From assembly GCA_023394965.1 (NCBI GenBank), contig JAEWZX010000018.1:1-64000 (forward strand): a stretch of DNA of 64,000 nt. The letters run 5' to 3'. A program made the position numbers and the translations under genes. Below, in pieces: positions 27,302 through 36,087 of the stretch. The notes below the pieces were generated by a model. The model ran no database searches and was not told the DNA's origin. It saw nothing but the letters and a program-made list of their open reading frames with translations. The stretch is from Pseudomonadota bacterium (lineage in GTDB: Bacteria; Pseudomonadota; Alphaproteobacteria; Sphingomonadales; Sphingomonadaceae). Positions within the stretch are counted from its first letter, which is position 1. The number at the start of each line of letters is the position of its first letter.

Positions 27302-27496
27302 TTGACGACCGCCTGCTCGCTGCTGAACGAGAGTATCGAGTTTCATCCTGATGCCATCGAACGCGCTTTGGCGCACCAGGACAGCAATGCCGTCCGTGCA
27401 GTCTACAACCGCACGCAATATTGGGACGAGCGCGATAGGATGATGCAGTGGTGGTCGGACAAGATTGATTCTCTGAAGCAAATGAACGCGGACTAG
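27302..27496 (+). pseudogene. C-terminal fragment of a P4-type tyrosine integrase
   Basis: The last ~64 codons of a phage/island integrase remain: TTACSLLNESIEFHPDAIER, ALAHQDSNAVRAVYNRTQYW and DERDRMMQWWSDKIDSL. The active-site Tyr is probably that of RAVYNR. The N-terminal 330 or so residues are gone, replaced by the transposase remnant. It points towards tRNA-Leu, about 155 bases away, the usual place for such an integrase beside its attachment site. The element can no longer excise by this enzyme. Confidence 0.75.
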
Positions 27497-27502
27497 AGGT
27501 TA

Positions 27503-27526
27503 GGGGGTCGAATGAAAAAGACCCCC
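27503..27526 (+). terminator. Hairpin after the integrase remnant
   Basis: GGGGGTC (27503-27509) and GACCCCC (27520-27526) pair around a 10-base A-rich loop, six bases after the integrase stop. There is no T-run after it on the + strand, so it is either a weak terminator or part of the attachment region. Confidence 0.4.
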
Positions 27527-27651
27527 AAACTGACCCCCCGCAACATGCGAATTCACGCAATCCACGGCGACCAAGCGCGAAGCTCGGCCCAGATTTTCTC
27601 AATTATTTTCAATGAATTCCGCTCAATCGCGATATAACGCGAAGATGCTAC

Positions 27652-27738
27652 TGGTGCCCAGAAGAGGACTCGAACCTCCACGCCCTTGCGAGCGCCGCCA
27701 CCTGAAGACGGTGCGTCTACCAATTCCGCCATCTGGGC
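27652..27738 (-). tRNA. tRNA-Leu (anticodon CAG)
   Basis: The leftward sequence begins GCCCAGATGGCGGAATTGGT and ends TCTGGGCACCA, with CCA encoded. The acceptor stem GCCCAGA/TCTGGGC is perfect. The anticodon arm CCGTC-TTCAGGT-GGCGG gives anticodon CAG, and a long variable arm typical of Leu is present, followed by GGTTCGAGTCC in the T arm. Its 3' end faces the integrase remnant, so it is the probable attB of the element to the left. Confidence 0.93.
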
Positions 27739-27910
27739 ACTTGTCGCGAAGCCGGTCATCTAAGCTCGGCCGCGGGTAGGGGCGGGCCACTAGCGAAGGT
27801 CCGCCATACCTGTCAACGCCTTTCGCGCCTGTCGGAACGCTTGCGGGATCACGAGTGTTGAGGCTAGAGGCGCAGCAGCGATTCCACCTTCGAGGATACG
27901 GGCGAATACC

Positions 27911-28849
27911 ATGGCGAAAAGCGGTGCGTTGAACGGCAAGCTGGTAGTGCTGATGGGGGGCAGTGGTTTTGTCGGCAATTACGTCGCCCAGGCCCTGCTC
28001 GAACGCGGCGCGCGCGTGCGTATTGCCAGCCGTAATCCGGAAAAAGCGTTTACGCTGAAACCGCTTGCCAACCTGGGCCAGATGCAATTTGCCCGCTGCA
28101 ACGCCACCGATCGCACGTCGATCGAGCGTATGATTGCTGGTGCCGACGCCGTGATCAACCTGATTGGCGCGTTCAGCGGCGACCTTACCCGCCTGATGGG
28201 CGAGGCACCGGGCTGGATGGCAGAAGCCGCCGCCAGGGAAGGTGCCAGCGCTTTCGTCCATGTCAGCGCCATTACCGGCGACACGGAAACAGACTATGCT
28301 GCTGCCAAGAAGCTGGGTGAAGAACGGGTTCTGGCCGCCTTCCCCACAGCAACAATCCTTCGGCCCAGCATCGTGTTCGGCAAGGACGACAATTTCATCA
28401 ACATGTTCGCCGGCCTGATTTCCAGCCTGCCGGTTCTGCCGGTCTTCGCGCCGGATGCGAAGCTGCAGCCGGTCTATGTCGACGATGTGGCCGAAGCGAC
28501 CGTGAGGGCGCTGGAACAGCCTGGCGAATTCGGCGGCAAGGTGTACGAGCTTGGCGGACCGGAGCAGCTTTCCATGATGGAAATCAACCGTGCCATCGCC
28601 GAAGCGCAATATCGCGACCGCAGTTTCCTGCCGATGCCCGATGGGCTTTCGGCGCTGTTTGCCGCTCTCCCCGGCACACCCATGGGAAGCGACCAGTGGC
28701 AGATGCTGAAAGCCGGGAACGTGGTTTCGGGCCAACTGCCCGGCCTGGACGAGTTCGGAATCACCCCCAGGCCGCTAAGCCTGTTCCTGGACAAATGGAT
28801 GGTGAGCTTCCGCAAGCACGGCCGCTTCAACGAGCGGGCCAGCGCGTAA
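27911..28849 (+). CDS. NDUFA9-like NAD(P)-binding protein
   Basis: This 312-residue atypical short-chain dehydrogenase/epimerase has an N-terminal Rossmann motif (VLMGGSGFVGNYVAQALLER) and an AAAKKLGEE segment in the YxxxK position (DYAAAKKLGEE). Alphaproteobacterial members are annotated as complex I NDUFA9-subunit-family proteins. In mitochondria the homologue is an NADPH-binding accessory subunit of NADH:quinone oxidoreductase; whether the bacterial protein joins complex I is not shown. It is the first core gene right of the tRNA. Confidence 0.85.
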   Translation: MAKSGALNGKLVVLMGGSGFVGNYVAQALLERGARVRIASRNPEKAFTLKPLANLGQMQFARCNATDRTSIERMIAGADAVINLIGAFSGDLTRLMGEAPGWMAEAAAREGASAFVHVSAITGDTETDYAAAKKLGEERVLAAFPTATILRPSIVFGKDDNFINMFAGLISSLPVLPVFAPDAKLQPVYVDDVAEATVRALEQPGEFGGKVYELGGPEQLSMMEINRAIAEAQYRDRSFLPMPDGLSALFAALPGTPMGSDQWQMLKAGNVVSGQLPGLDEFGITPRPLSLFLDKWMVSFRKHGRFNERASA

Positions 28850-28851
28850 CG

Positions 28852-29319
28852 TCAGGCTTCGTCGACGGGTCCGCTCTCCAGAAGGGCGACGGGTTCGACC
28901 AGCAATTCCGCACCCCTGCTGCCGATGATGCGCACCTGCGCGCCGACATCGACATCGCTACCGCGTGCGATCCATTCGCCATCGGCCACCTTTACGCGGC
29001 CCGAGCCGTTTTCGATCGCCCGAGTGACCAGTGCGGTTTCCCCCACCAGTCGCCCGACACGGTTGTTGAGAAGGGGATCGGACGAAATGATCGGGCGGTC
29101 GCGCAACCAGCGCTTGGCCGAAAAGGCAAAGATCAGTGAAAGCGAGACCCAGGCAATGATCTGCATTGCCAGCGGCGGCTCGGAAACAAAGGCCAGGGCG
29201 GCAATCGCCAGGGCGGCCACCGCAAGCCAGATCAGATAGACGCCGGGCACGATCATTTCGAGCGCGGCCAGCGTGAGACCCACGATCAGCCAGACCCAGT
29301 AGGTTTCGATCCCGTTCAC
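28852..29319 (-). CDS. NfeD-family membrane protein
   Basis: This 155-residue protein has two or three N-terminal membrane helices (WVWLIVGLTLAALEMIVPGV, VYLIWLAVAALAIAALAF and AMQIIAWVSLSLIFAFS) and a C-terminal OB-fold (NNRVGRLVGETALVTRAI, ending near LLVEPVAL). NfeD proteins are nearly always encoded with an SPFH partner, here the gene 11 bases upstream, and form a membrane-microdomain complex with it. Confidence 0.88.
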   Translation of the reverse strand: MNGIETYWVWLIVGLTLAALEMIVPGVYLIWLAVAALAIAALAFVSEPPLAMQIIAWVSLSLIFAFSAKRWLRDRPIISSDPLLNNRVGRLVGETALVTRAIENGSGRVKVADGEWIARGSDVDVGAQVRIIGSRGAELLVEPVALLESGPVDEA

Positions 29320-29330
29320 AGGCCCTGTGC

Positions 29331-30335
29331 CTAGCCGTTCCGCGAGGGCGGAACGCTGGGGCGGCGCACAGCGGCACGTTCACGCGGATTGGTGATGGGA
29401 GTGCCGCTATCCACCGACCCATCCGCCTTGTCGAACGTGCCGCGCACCAGTTCCCCTATGCCGCCCAGCGAGCCGATGAGCTGGGTCGCTTCGACAGGGA
29501 ACAGGATCGTCTTGGCATTGGGGCTTTCCGCAAACTTTGCGACCGCCTTGGTGTATTCCTGCGCGACGAAGTAATTGATCGCCTGATTGCCGGACGAGGC
29601 AATGGCGTTGGAAACCATTTCCGTCGCCTTTGCTTCGGCTTCGGCTGCGCGTTCACGCGCTTCTGCATCGCGGAACTGGGCTTCCCGTTTGCCTTCCGCT
29701 TCGAGAATGGCGGACTGTTTGCGGCCTTCCGCCCGCAGGATCGAACTGGTCTTGTCGCCTTCCGCCTCCAGGATTTCGGCACGCTTGAGGCGTTCGGCCT
29801 TCATCTGGCGGGCCATGGCTTCGGAAATATCCATTGGCGGGCGGATATCCTTGATCTCGACCCGCGTGATCTTGATGCCCCAGGGCGAGGTGGCATGATC
29901 GACCACGCTGAGCAGGCGGGCGTTGATCTCGTCCCGCTTGGAAAGGGTTTCGTCGAGGTCCATCGACCCCATCACCGTGCGTAGATTGGTGGTCGTCAGC
30001 GCCAGAATGGCGTTGTGCAGACCCGACACTTCATACGCCGCCTTGCCCGCATCGAGCACCTGGAAGAAGACCACCGCATCCACGCCGACCATGGCGTTGT
30101 CCTTGGTGATGATTTCCTGGCCGGGGATATCCAGCACCTGTTCCATCATGTTGATCTTGTGCCCGACCCGGTCGATGAAAGGGATGATCAGATGCAGGCC
30201 GGGATCGGCGGCGAGCGTGTATTTGCCCAGCCGTTCGATGGTGTAGACATACCCTTGCTTCACCACGCGAACGCCCATCATCAGGAACATGATGACGACC
30301 AGAACTATCAGCGCCAGAACGAGCGTGCCGCCCAT
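29331..30335 (-). CDS. SPFH/Band-7 (stomatin-like) membrane protein, QmcA type
   Basis: This 334-residue protein has an N-terminal membrane anchor (LALIVLVVIMFLMMGVRVVK), a Band-7 domain (GLHLIIPFIDRVGHKINMME through HATSPWGIKITRVEIKDIRP) and a long Ala/Glu/Lys coiled coil (about 185-245, RAEILEAEGDKTSSILRAEG). A conserved C-terminal tail follows. It matches the QmcA/stomatin group that scaffolds membrane microdomains. It forms an operon with the NfeD gene. Confidence 0.88.
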   Translation of the reverse strand: MGGTLVLALIVLVVIMFLMMGVRVVKQGYVYTIERLGKYTLAADPGLHLIIPFIDRVGHKINMMEQVLDIPGQEIITKDNAMVGVDAVVFFQVLDAGKAAYEVSGLHNAILALTTTNLRTVMGSMDLDETLSKRDEINARLLSVVDHATSPWGIKITRVEIKDIRPPMDISEAMARQMKAERLKRAEILEAEGDKTSSILRAEGRKQSAILEAEGKREAQFRDAEARERAAEAEAKATEMVSNAIASSGNQAINYFVAQEYTKAVAKFAESPNAKTILFPVEATQLIGSLGGIGELVRGTFDKADGSVDSGTPITNPRERAAVRRPSVPPSRNG

Positions 30336-30405
30336 ATCGTAAACCCTCCTCGATTGGCCCTTATCCTAGCGTAGATGGGCCTGGCAGCAAGCGAAAGCGG
30401 CGCGA

Positions 30406-31659
30406 CTAGTCCGGCCCGATGTAATCCGCACCATATACTGCATCGCGAATATCGTGATGCAAGGTGCCGTCGAAATCGATCTTCTGCGTGGCGAAGACTA
30501 CCGCCATGTCCTGCACCGGATCGACCCAGAACAGCATTGAAGGCAGTCCGTCCCAGAAAAATTCGCCGGTTGTGCCACGGTTTTCATCGGCGGTGAGCGG
30601 CGGGCCGGTGCGGACGAAGACATCGAAACCGAAGCCACCATTGCCCTTGCCGACCAGCCAGCTGCGCTTGTCCGGGCCGATGCGCGGATCGAGGTGGTCG
30701 GTCGCCATCAGGCGGATTGTCGCGGGGTTCAGGATACGCACGCCGTCCAGCGCCCCTTCCCCCAGCAGCATACGGGCAAACCGCATGTAATCATCGACCG
30801 TGGTGACGATGCCGGACCCGCCCATGGTCATCGGCTTGTCTGCAAAATTCGCCTCCAGCCAGGCGTCACGAGGCATGGGATCGAGGGTGCCATCGTCCTG
30901 CGCGATGTAGATGCGCGCCAGGCGGCCGAGGTCCGCTTTATCACGCTTCCAGCCGCTGTCGTTCATGCGGAGCGGTTCGAATATATGGGCTTTTACGTAA
31001 GCAGCGAAGGGCTGGCCCGAAAGCACCTCCACCAGACGGGCCTGCACATCCACCCCGGCAGAATAGCTCCACTGTGTGCCGGGTTCGAACAGCAGTGGCA
31101 CCTGCGCCAGCTTGCGGGAAAATTCGGCCAGCGTGTTGTCGGCGCTCAGCGGGTCGAGGTCCTGCCATATGCGATCGGCCGCATTCTGCGGATCGCCAGC
31201 CGGGCCGTAGCTGAAACCCGCAGTATGGCGCAGCACATCGCGAATGGTGATGGCGCGCTTCGGGGGCGCGATGATGGCTGCCCCGCCCTCGCCTTCCCCA
31301 ACCAGAACACCGGTTTCGGCATATTCCGGCAGATACCAGTGCAATGGATCATCCAGACCGAATTTGCCCTGCTCCCACAATTGCATCAGCGCGACGCCCG
31401 TCACGGGCTTGGTCATCGAGAAAATCTGAACCAGGGTATCGCGGGAAAACGCCCGCCCTTCTTCCCGCGCCGCGTCGCCTGCTGCCGCAAAGCAGGCTTC
31501 CTTGCCATCATGCCAGATCAGCGTGGAGGCACCGACCGTGCGCCCCTGCGCGACAGCCCCTGCAAGAAAGCTTTCCACTGCGGCGCAATCGGGTTGGAAA
31601 TCCTGCGCCGAAACAGGGGCTGCACAGGCCAGCGCCGCAATGGCGAGCGCAAGCCGCAT
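30406..31659 (-). CDS. Periplasmic serine hydrolase (beta-lactamase class C fold)
   Basis: This 417-residue enzyme has a signal peptide ending VSAQD and the serine beta-lactamase/esterase fold. The nucleophile motif SMTK lies in QIFSMTKPVTGVAL, with a YSAGVD (Tyr-x-Asn-like) motif near residue 215. Family members include esterases and D-aminopeptidases more often than true beta-lactamases. The ATG at 31659 was chosen because it begins the signal peptide and overlaps the stop of the dienelactone hydrolase gene by one base. Confidence 0.82.
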   Translation of the reverse strand: MRLALAIAALACAAPVSAQDFQPDCAAVESFLAGAVAQGRTVGASTLIWHDGKEACFAAAGDAAREEGRAFSRDTLVQIFSMTKPVTGVALMQLWEQGKFGLDDPLHWYLPEYAETGVLVGEGEGGAAIIAPPKRAITIRDVLRHTAGFSYGPAGDPQNAADRIWQDLDPLSADNTLAEFSRKLAQVPLLFEPGTQWSYSAGVDVQARLVEVLSGQPFAAYVKAHIFEPLRMNDSGWKRDKADLGRLARIYIAQDDGTLDPMPRDAWLEANFADKPMTMGGSGIVTTVDDYMRFARMLLGEGALDGVRILNPATIRLMATDHLDPRIGPDKRSWLVGKGNGGFGFDVFVRTGPPLTADENRGTTGEFFWDGLPSMLFWVDPVQDMAVVFATQKIDFDGTLHHDIRDAVYGADYIGPD

Positions 31660-32528
31660 CACAGCCCGTCGGAATAAGTGGCCAGCAGCCGCGTCCATGC
31701 CCGTTCCGCCTGCAGACGGTCATAGGCCGGGGAATCGGGCACGCACCAGCCGTGGTCGGCGGGATAGACCTCTATTTCGGCATCGGCGCCGGTCGCGTCC
31801 GCCGCAGCGCGCAGCGCGGTCTTGGCGTCCGGCTGCTTGGCGTCGTCGTCCTGCGAAATGGCGATCAGGTAATGCGCATCGCTGCGCAGCATCGCATGCG
31901 GGCTTGGCCCATCGCCGCGCACGAGGCCCCCGCCATGGAAGCTGGCCCCGACACGGATATGATCGTCTGCCGATGGCGCGACCACCGCAAAGCTTCCGGT
32001 CATGCAATAGCCCTGCGTGCCGATGCCGCGGCTGGTATCGACCTGGTCCTGCGCAAACAGCCACTGGGCACAGGCACGGGCATCGTTCTGGATTGTCGCC
32101 GGGGTGAATTTGCCACGCCAGGGCTTGACCGTTTCGAAGCCGCCATTGGCGGCGAAACCGGCGAAATCTTCGAACTGCTGGCCCGCCACATCGCGGTAAT
32201 AGGGATTGGCCAGCAGCACGGCATAGCCTTCATCCGCCAGCCGCCGGGCCATCTGCCGCTTGGCCGGGCGAATGCCGGCAATATCGGGCCACATGATCAC
32301 GGCGGGATGTTTGCCCCGCGCGGGATGAAAGAATTCCCCATCCATCGTGCCTGCCGGGGTTGCGAAGGTCACCTTGCGGCCGCTGGCATCCGGCGCAGCA
32401 GCATTGTCCGGCGTGCCCTGGACCGGCGCACAGGCGACCGTGCCCGCTGCCGCCAGGGCACCCGCCCCGAAGCTGCGGCGGGTCAGGGCCTGCCTTGCCC
32501 AGCGGGTCACCATTTCTTGGTCACACAT
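31659..32528 (-). CDS. Dienelactone hydrolase family protein with Tat-like signal
   Basis: The 289-residue alpha/beta hydrolase has the DLH triad. The nucleophile is Cys in GYCMTGSFAVV, with Asp in AISQDDDAKQ and His in YPADHGWCVP. The N-terminus has a twin-arginine-like LTRRSFGAGALAAAG followed by VAC, suggesting export and possibly lipidation. DLH enzymes open lactone rings in aromatic degradation, but many act on other esters. It is co-transcribed with the serine hydrolase and divergent from the PQQ dehydrogenase. Confidence 0.83.
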   Translation of the reverse strand: MCDQEMVTRWARQALTRRSFGAGALAAAGTVACAPVQGTPDNAAAPDASGRKVTFATPAGTMDGEFFHPARGKHPAVIMWPDIAGIRPAKRQMARRLADEGYAVLLANPYYRDVAGQQFEDFAGFAANGGFETVKPWRGKFTPATIQNDARACAQWLFAQDQVDTSRGIGTQGYCMTGSFAVVAPSADDHIRVGASFHGGGLVRGDGPSPHAMLRSDAHYLIAISQDDDAKQPDAKTALRAAADATGADAEIEVYPADHGWCVPDSPAYDRLQAERAWTRLLATYSDGL

Positions 32529-32654
32529 CGATCGTTCCTCCTCATTCCCCGTCGTCGCTTATCTTCGCAGCCAGCTGCCATATGGACAAGGCCTCGCTCG
32601 CGCGGCAGGATAGGTTTCATAGAGCGACGCAAATGTCGCCGGGGAGAGAGAGCG

Positions 32655-34826
32655 ATGCGAGGGATCGTCTGGGCAACGCTGGCCGCATTGGGCCTTGCGG
32701 GGGTGGCGACAGGCTGCAGCATGGGGGCAGCGGAAGAGAGCAAGGGCGGGATCGACAATGTCCGCCTGATCAACGCCGGGGATGATCCGGCCAACTGGAT
32801 CACCCATGGCGGCACCTATGCAGAACAGCGCTTTTCGCCGCTGACCCAGGTGAACCGGGACAATGTCGGCAAACTCGGCCTCGCCTGGTTTGCCGATATG
32901 GACACGGCGCGCGGTCAGGAAGCGACCCCGCTGGTGATGGACGGCAAGCTGTACGTCACTACGGCGTGGAGCAAGGTATTCGCCTTCGATGCCGCCACGG
33001 GCAAACGGCTGTGGAGCTATGATCCGCAAGTTCCCGGCGAAACCGGCGTGAAGGCGTGCTGCGATGTGGTGAACCGCGGCCTGGCCGCTTGGGGCGACAA
33101 GCTGTTCCTGGGCACGCTCGACGGTCGCCTGGTCGCGCTGGATCGCGACACCGGGGCGGTGGCATGGGAGAAAGTCACCGTCGACCAGGCCAAAAGCTAC
33201 ACCATCACCGGCGCCCCGCGCGTGATCGATGGCAAGGTGCTGATCGGCAATGGCGGCGCGGAATTCGGCGTGCGCGGCTATATCGCCGCCTATGACGCGC
33301 AGGATGGCGACGAGCTGTGGCGCTTCTACACCGTACCGGGCGATGAGGGGGATGACGCTCCCGAATATCTCAAGGCCGCCGCCAAGACCTGGAGCGGCGA
33401 TGCGCTATCCGGAGAAGACGGGATCGGCGGCGGCGGGACGGTGTGGGATTCGATGGCCTACGACCCGGAGCTCGATCTGCTCTACATCGGGGTGGGCAAT
33501 GGCAGCCCGTGGAACCGCGCCTATCGCAGCCCGGGTGCCGATGGCGCAGGCGAAGGCGATAATCTCTATCTCTCCAGCATCGTCGCCATCCGTCCGGAAA
33601 CGGGCGAATATGTCTGGCACTACCAGACCACGCCGGGCGAAACGTGGGACTTCACGGCCACGCAGCACATCATTCTGGCCGATATGGAGATCGGCGGGCG
33701 CAAGCGGCAGGTGCTGATGCAGGCCCCGAAGAACGGCTATTTCTACGTGCTCGACCGGGCGACCGGCGAATTCATTTCCGCCGAACCCTATATCCCGCTC
33801 AACTGGTCTACCGGGATGAGCGCCGATGGCCGGCCGCAGATGAACCCGGAAACGCGCATCGACGTCACCGGCAAACCGGCGCTGGTCATGCCTGGCCCGC
33901 TGGGCGGCCATAACTGGCATCCGATGGCCTACCATCCGGGCGAAAACCTCGTCTATATTCCCGCCTTCGAAGCGGCGATGCTCTATGCCCCGGAAGCGAA
34001 CTGGAAGCCCGACCGGGCGCGCGGGTTCAATGTGGGATACGATCTGGGCGCAGGCGATCTACCGCCCGATCTGGGCATCCGGCGCGAAGTGCAGGGCACG
34101 ATCAAGGGTCGGCTCGTTGCATGGGACCCGGTGGCGCAGAAACCGCGCTGGACGGTCGAACACCCCGGCCCGTGGAACGGTGGTGTGCTGGCGACCGGCG
34201 GCGGCCTTGTCTTCCAGGGCAATTCCGGCAGCGAATTCGCAGCATACAATTCCGCGACCGGGGACCGCCTGTGGAGCTTTGCCGCCCAGACCGGCGTGGT
34301 CGCCCCGCCGATCACCTACACCGTGAACGGGGAACAATATGTGGCGGTGCTGGCCGGTTGGGGCGGCGCTTTCGCGCTGTCGGTGGATGGCGAACTGATC
34401 GATAATATGCGCCCGGTGCGCAACATCAGCCGTCTTCTCGTGTTCAAGCTGGGCGGCACCAGGCAATTGCCGGCAGAACCCGACTTTACGCTCGCTCCGC
34501 TCGATCCGCCGCCATCGCGGGCCAGCGCCGAAACGATCGCGACCGGCCGCACCAAATATGCGCGCTATTGCGGGGTCTGCCACGCGCCGGGCGCAGTCGG
34601 ATCGACCGAACTGCCCGATCTGCGCCGTTCCGGCGCGCTCGACAATCGCGATGCCTGGACCCAGATCGTCCATGGTGGCGCGCTGCAGGACAATGGGATG
34701 GCAAGCTTCGCCAAGTCGCTGTCGAAGGACGAGGTGGAGGCAATCCGCCAATATGTGATCAAGCGCGCAAACGAGGACAAGGCGATGGAAGCGCAGCGCG
34801 CCAAAACAAGGGATGCCGCTCCCTAG
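32655..34826 (+). CDS. PQQ-dependent quinohaemoprotein alcohol dehydrogenase
   Basis: This 723-residue enzyme has an eight-bladed PQQ propeller (W-motif repeats such as LYVTTAWSKVFAFDAATGKR and GYFYVLDRATGEF) with the vicinal disulfide Cys135-Cys136 (VKACCDVV) that covers the cofactor. A C-terminal cytochrome c domain binds haem at C639-G-V-C642-H. This is the type II layout that oxidises alcohols in the periplasm and passes electrons to the respiratory chain. The signal ends ATGC, so it may be a lipoprotein. GGGGAGAG lies before the ATG; the long open frame upstream is antisense to other genes. Confidence 0.92.
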   Translation: MRGIVWATLAALGLAGVATGCSMGAAEESKGGIDNVRLINAGDDPANWITHGGTYAEQRFSPLTQVNRDNVGKLGLAWFADMDTARGQEATPLVMDGKLYVTTAWSKVFAFDAATGKRLWSYDPQVPGETGVKACCDVVNRGLAAWGDKLFLGTLDGRLVALDRDTGAVAWEKVTVDQAKSYTITGAPRVIDGKVLIGNGGAEFGVRGYIAAYDAQDGDELWRFYTVPGDEGDDAPEYLKAAAKTWSGDALSGEDGIGGGGTVWDSMAYDPELDLLYIGVGNGSPWNRAYRSPGADGAGEGDNLYLSSIVAIRPETGEYVWHYQTTPGETWDFTATQHIILADMEIGGRKRQVLMQAPKNGYFYVLDRATGEFISAEPYIPLNWSTGMSADGRPQMNPETRIDVTGKPALVMPGPLGGHNWHPMAYHPGENLVYIPAFEAAMLYAPEANWKPDRARGFNVGYDLGAGDLPPDLGIRREVQGTIKGRLVAWDPVAQKPRWTVEHPGPWNGGVLATGGGLVFQGNSGSEFAAYNSATGDRLWSFAAQTGVVAPPITYTVNGEQYVAVLAGWGGAFALSVDGELIDNMRPVRNISRLLVFKLGGTRQLPAEPDFTLAPLDPPPSRASAETIATGRTKYARYCGVCHAPGAVGSTELPDLRRSGALDNRDAWTQIVHGGALQDNGMASFAKSLSKDEVEAIRQYVIKRANEDKAMEAQRAKTRDAAP

Positions 34827-34835
34827 CGGGGTTGC

Positions 34836-35690
34836 TTAGCCCTTGAACACCACGGTGCGCTTGCCGTTCAGCAGCACCCGTTCTTCCAGATGCAGGCGCA
34901 CCGCTTCCGCCAGCACCCGGCTTTCGATGTCACGGCCTTTGCGCACGAGCTGATCGGGCGTGTCGGCATGGCCGATGGCTTCTGCGTCCTGATGGATGAT
35001 CGGCCCTTCGTCGAGATCGGCAGTCACGTAATGCGCGCTGGCGCCGATCATCTTGACCCCCCGCTCATAGGCCTGGTGATACGGCTTTGCGCCCTTGAAG
35101 CCGGGCAGGAAGCTGTGATGGATATTGATGCAGCGCCCGCTGAAATGTGCGGCCTGTTCGTCCGACAGGATTTGCATGTAACGGGCCAGCACGATCAGTT
35201 CCGCATCGCATTCTTCGGCAATGGCGCGTACTTGCGCTTCCTGCTGGGCCTTCGTCTCCCGCGTGATCGCGAGGTGATGAAAAGGAATGTCGCCCAGATG
35301 GGTATGTTCGATGGCCTCGCGCGGATGGTTGGAAACGATGGCCACCGGTTCCATCGGCAGTTCGCCGATCCGCCAGCGATACAGCAGGTCGGCAAGGCAG
35401 TGATCGAACTTGCTGACCATGATCAGCACACGCCGCGGCCGATCGCGCCGGGCAAGCTTCCAGTCCATCGCATGTTCGCCCGCAATCGCGGCAAAATCGC
35501 TGCGGATCGTTTCCGGCGATGATTGGCCGGGATCGAATTCCACCCGCATGAAAAAGGCATCGCTCGTCCGGTCGTTGAACTGCTGCGCTTCGAGGATATT
35601 GCCGCCGCGTTCGAACAGGAACGAGGTGACGCGCGCAGTGATGCCGGGGCGATCGGCGCAGGACAGGGTCAGGACAAGTGGTTCGGACAT
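34836..35690 (-). CDS. purU: Formyltetrahydrofolate deformylase
   Basis: This 284-residue enzyme hydrolyses 10-formyl-THF to formate and THF, balancing one-carbon pools. It has an N-terminal ACT domain ([20 protein letters not shown]) and a C-terminal formyltransferase fold with the catalytic Asn-His-Asp set. Visible pieces are [20 protein letters not shown] and [20 protein letters not shown]. The start at 35690 (MSEPLVLTL) matches family length. It is convergent with the PQQ dehydrogenase. Confidence 0.93.
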   Translation of the reverse strand: MSEPLVLTLSCADRPGITARVTSFLFERGGNILEAQQFNDRTSDAFFMRVEFDPGQSSPETIRSDFAAIAGEHAMDWKLARRDRPRRVLIMVSKFDHCLADLLYRWRIGELPMEPVAIVSNHPREAIEHTHLGDIPFHHLAITRETKAQQEAQVRAIAEECDAELIVLARYMQILSDEQAAHFSGRCINIHHSFLPGFKGAKPYHQAYERGVKMIGASAHYVTADLDEGPIIHQDAEAIGHADTPDQLVRKGRDIESRVLAEAVRLHLEERVLLNGKRTVVFKG

Positions 35691-35762
35691 GGTGTTTCCT
35701 GTGCCTGCCACGCCCGCAAGTGCAACTGCAAAGCCGCTTTGGGTGCCACAATCCAGAATTGG

Positions 35763-36086
35763 TCAGTCGGGTGGGAATTCCACCTTGCGCATGCCCGCTT
35801 CGATCAGCGCTGTCCGGACGATGTCCTTCTCTTCCTCGTCCAGCGGGGATTCGCAGCTGACGATGCGCGCGATCGGGTCGCGCAGCGAAAACCCGCCGGT
35901 GGCGATGACCTGCCGGATGGCGCGCACGATCGTATCTTCGAGATAGCGCGGGTTCGCCACTACCGAACTGTCCGACGAAAACGCATATTCGGCGCGCTGG
36001 TCGATGAAAGTGTCCGTCGGCCGGTGGGTCACCTGCACCCGATCGCGGTAAATGGCGACATCGAGGTCGAGGCGGTGGATCGTCAT
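35763..36086 (-). CDS. Conserved hypothetical protein next to nitronate monooxygenase
   Basis: This 107-residue acidic protein has no clear motif. It begins MTIHRLDLDVAIYRDRVQVT and includes the segments YLEDTIVRAIRQVIATGGFS and SPLDEEEKDIVRTALIEAGM. Similar short proteins of unknown function occur in other sphingomonads, with a layout suggesting a small beta-plus-alpha fold. It begins one base after the stop of the upstream monooxygenase gene, so the two are probably one operon. Confidence 0.7.
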   Translation of the reverse strand: MTIHRLDLDVAIYRDRVQVTHRPTDTFIDQRAEYAFSSDSSVVANPRYLEDTIVRAIRQVIATGGFSLRDPIARIVSCESPLDEEEKDIVRTALIEAGMRKVEFPPD

Positions 36087-36087
36087 G

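Noticed and set aside
31344..32654. Long open frame continuing upstream of the PQQ dehydrogenase start
   Set aside because: It is antisense to the serine hydrolase and dienelactone hydrolase genes and has Arg/Pro-rich non-protein-like composition; the signal peptide begins at 32655.
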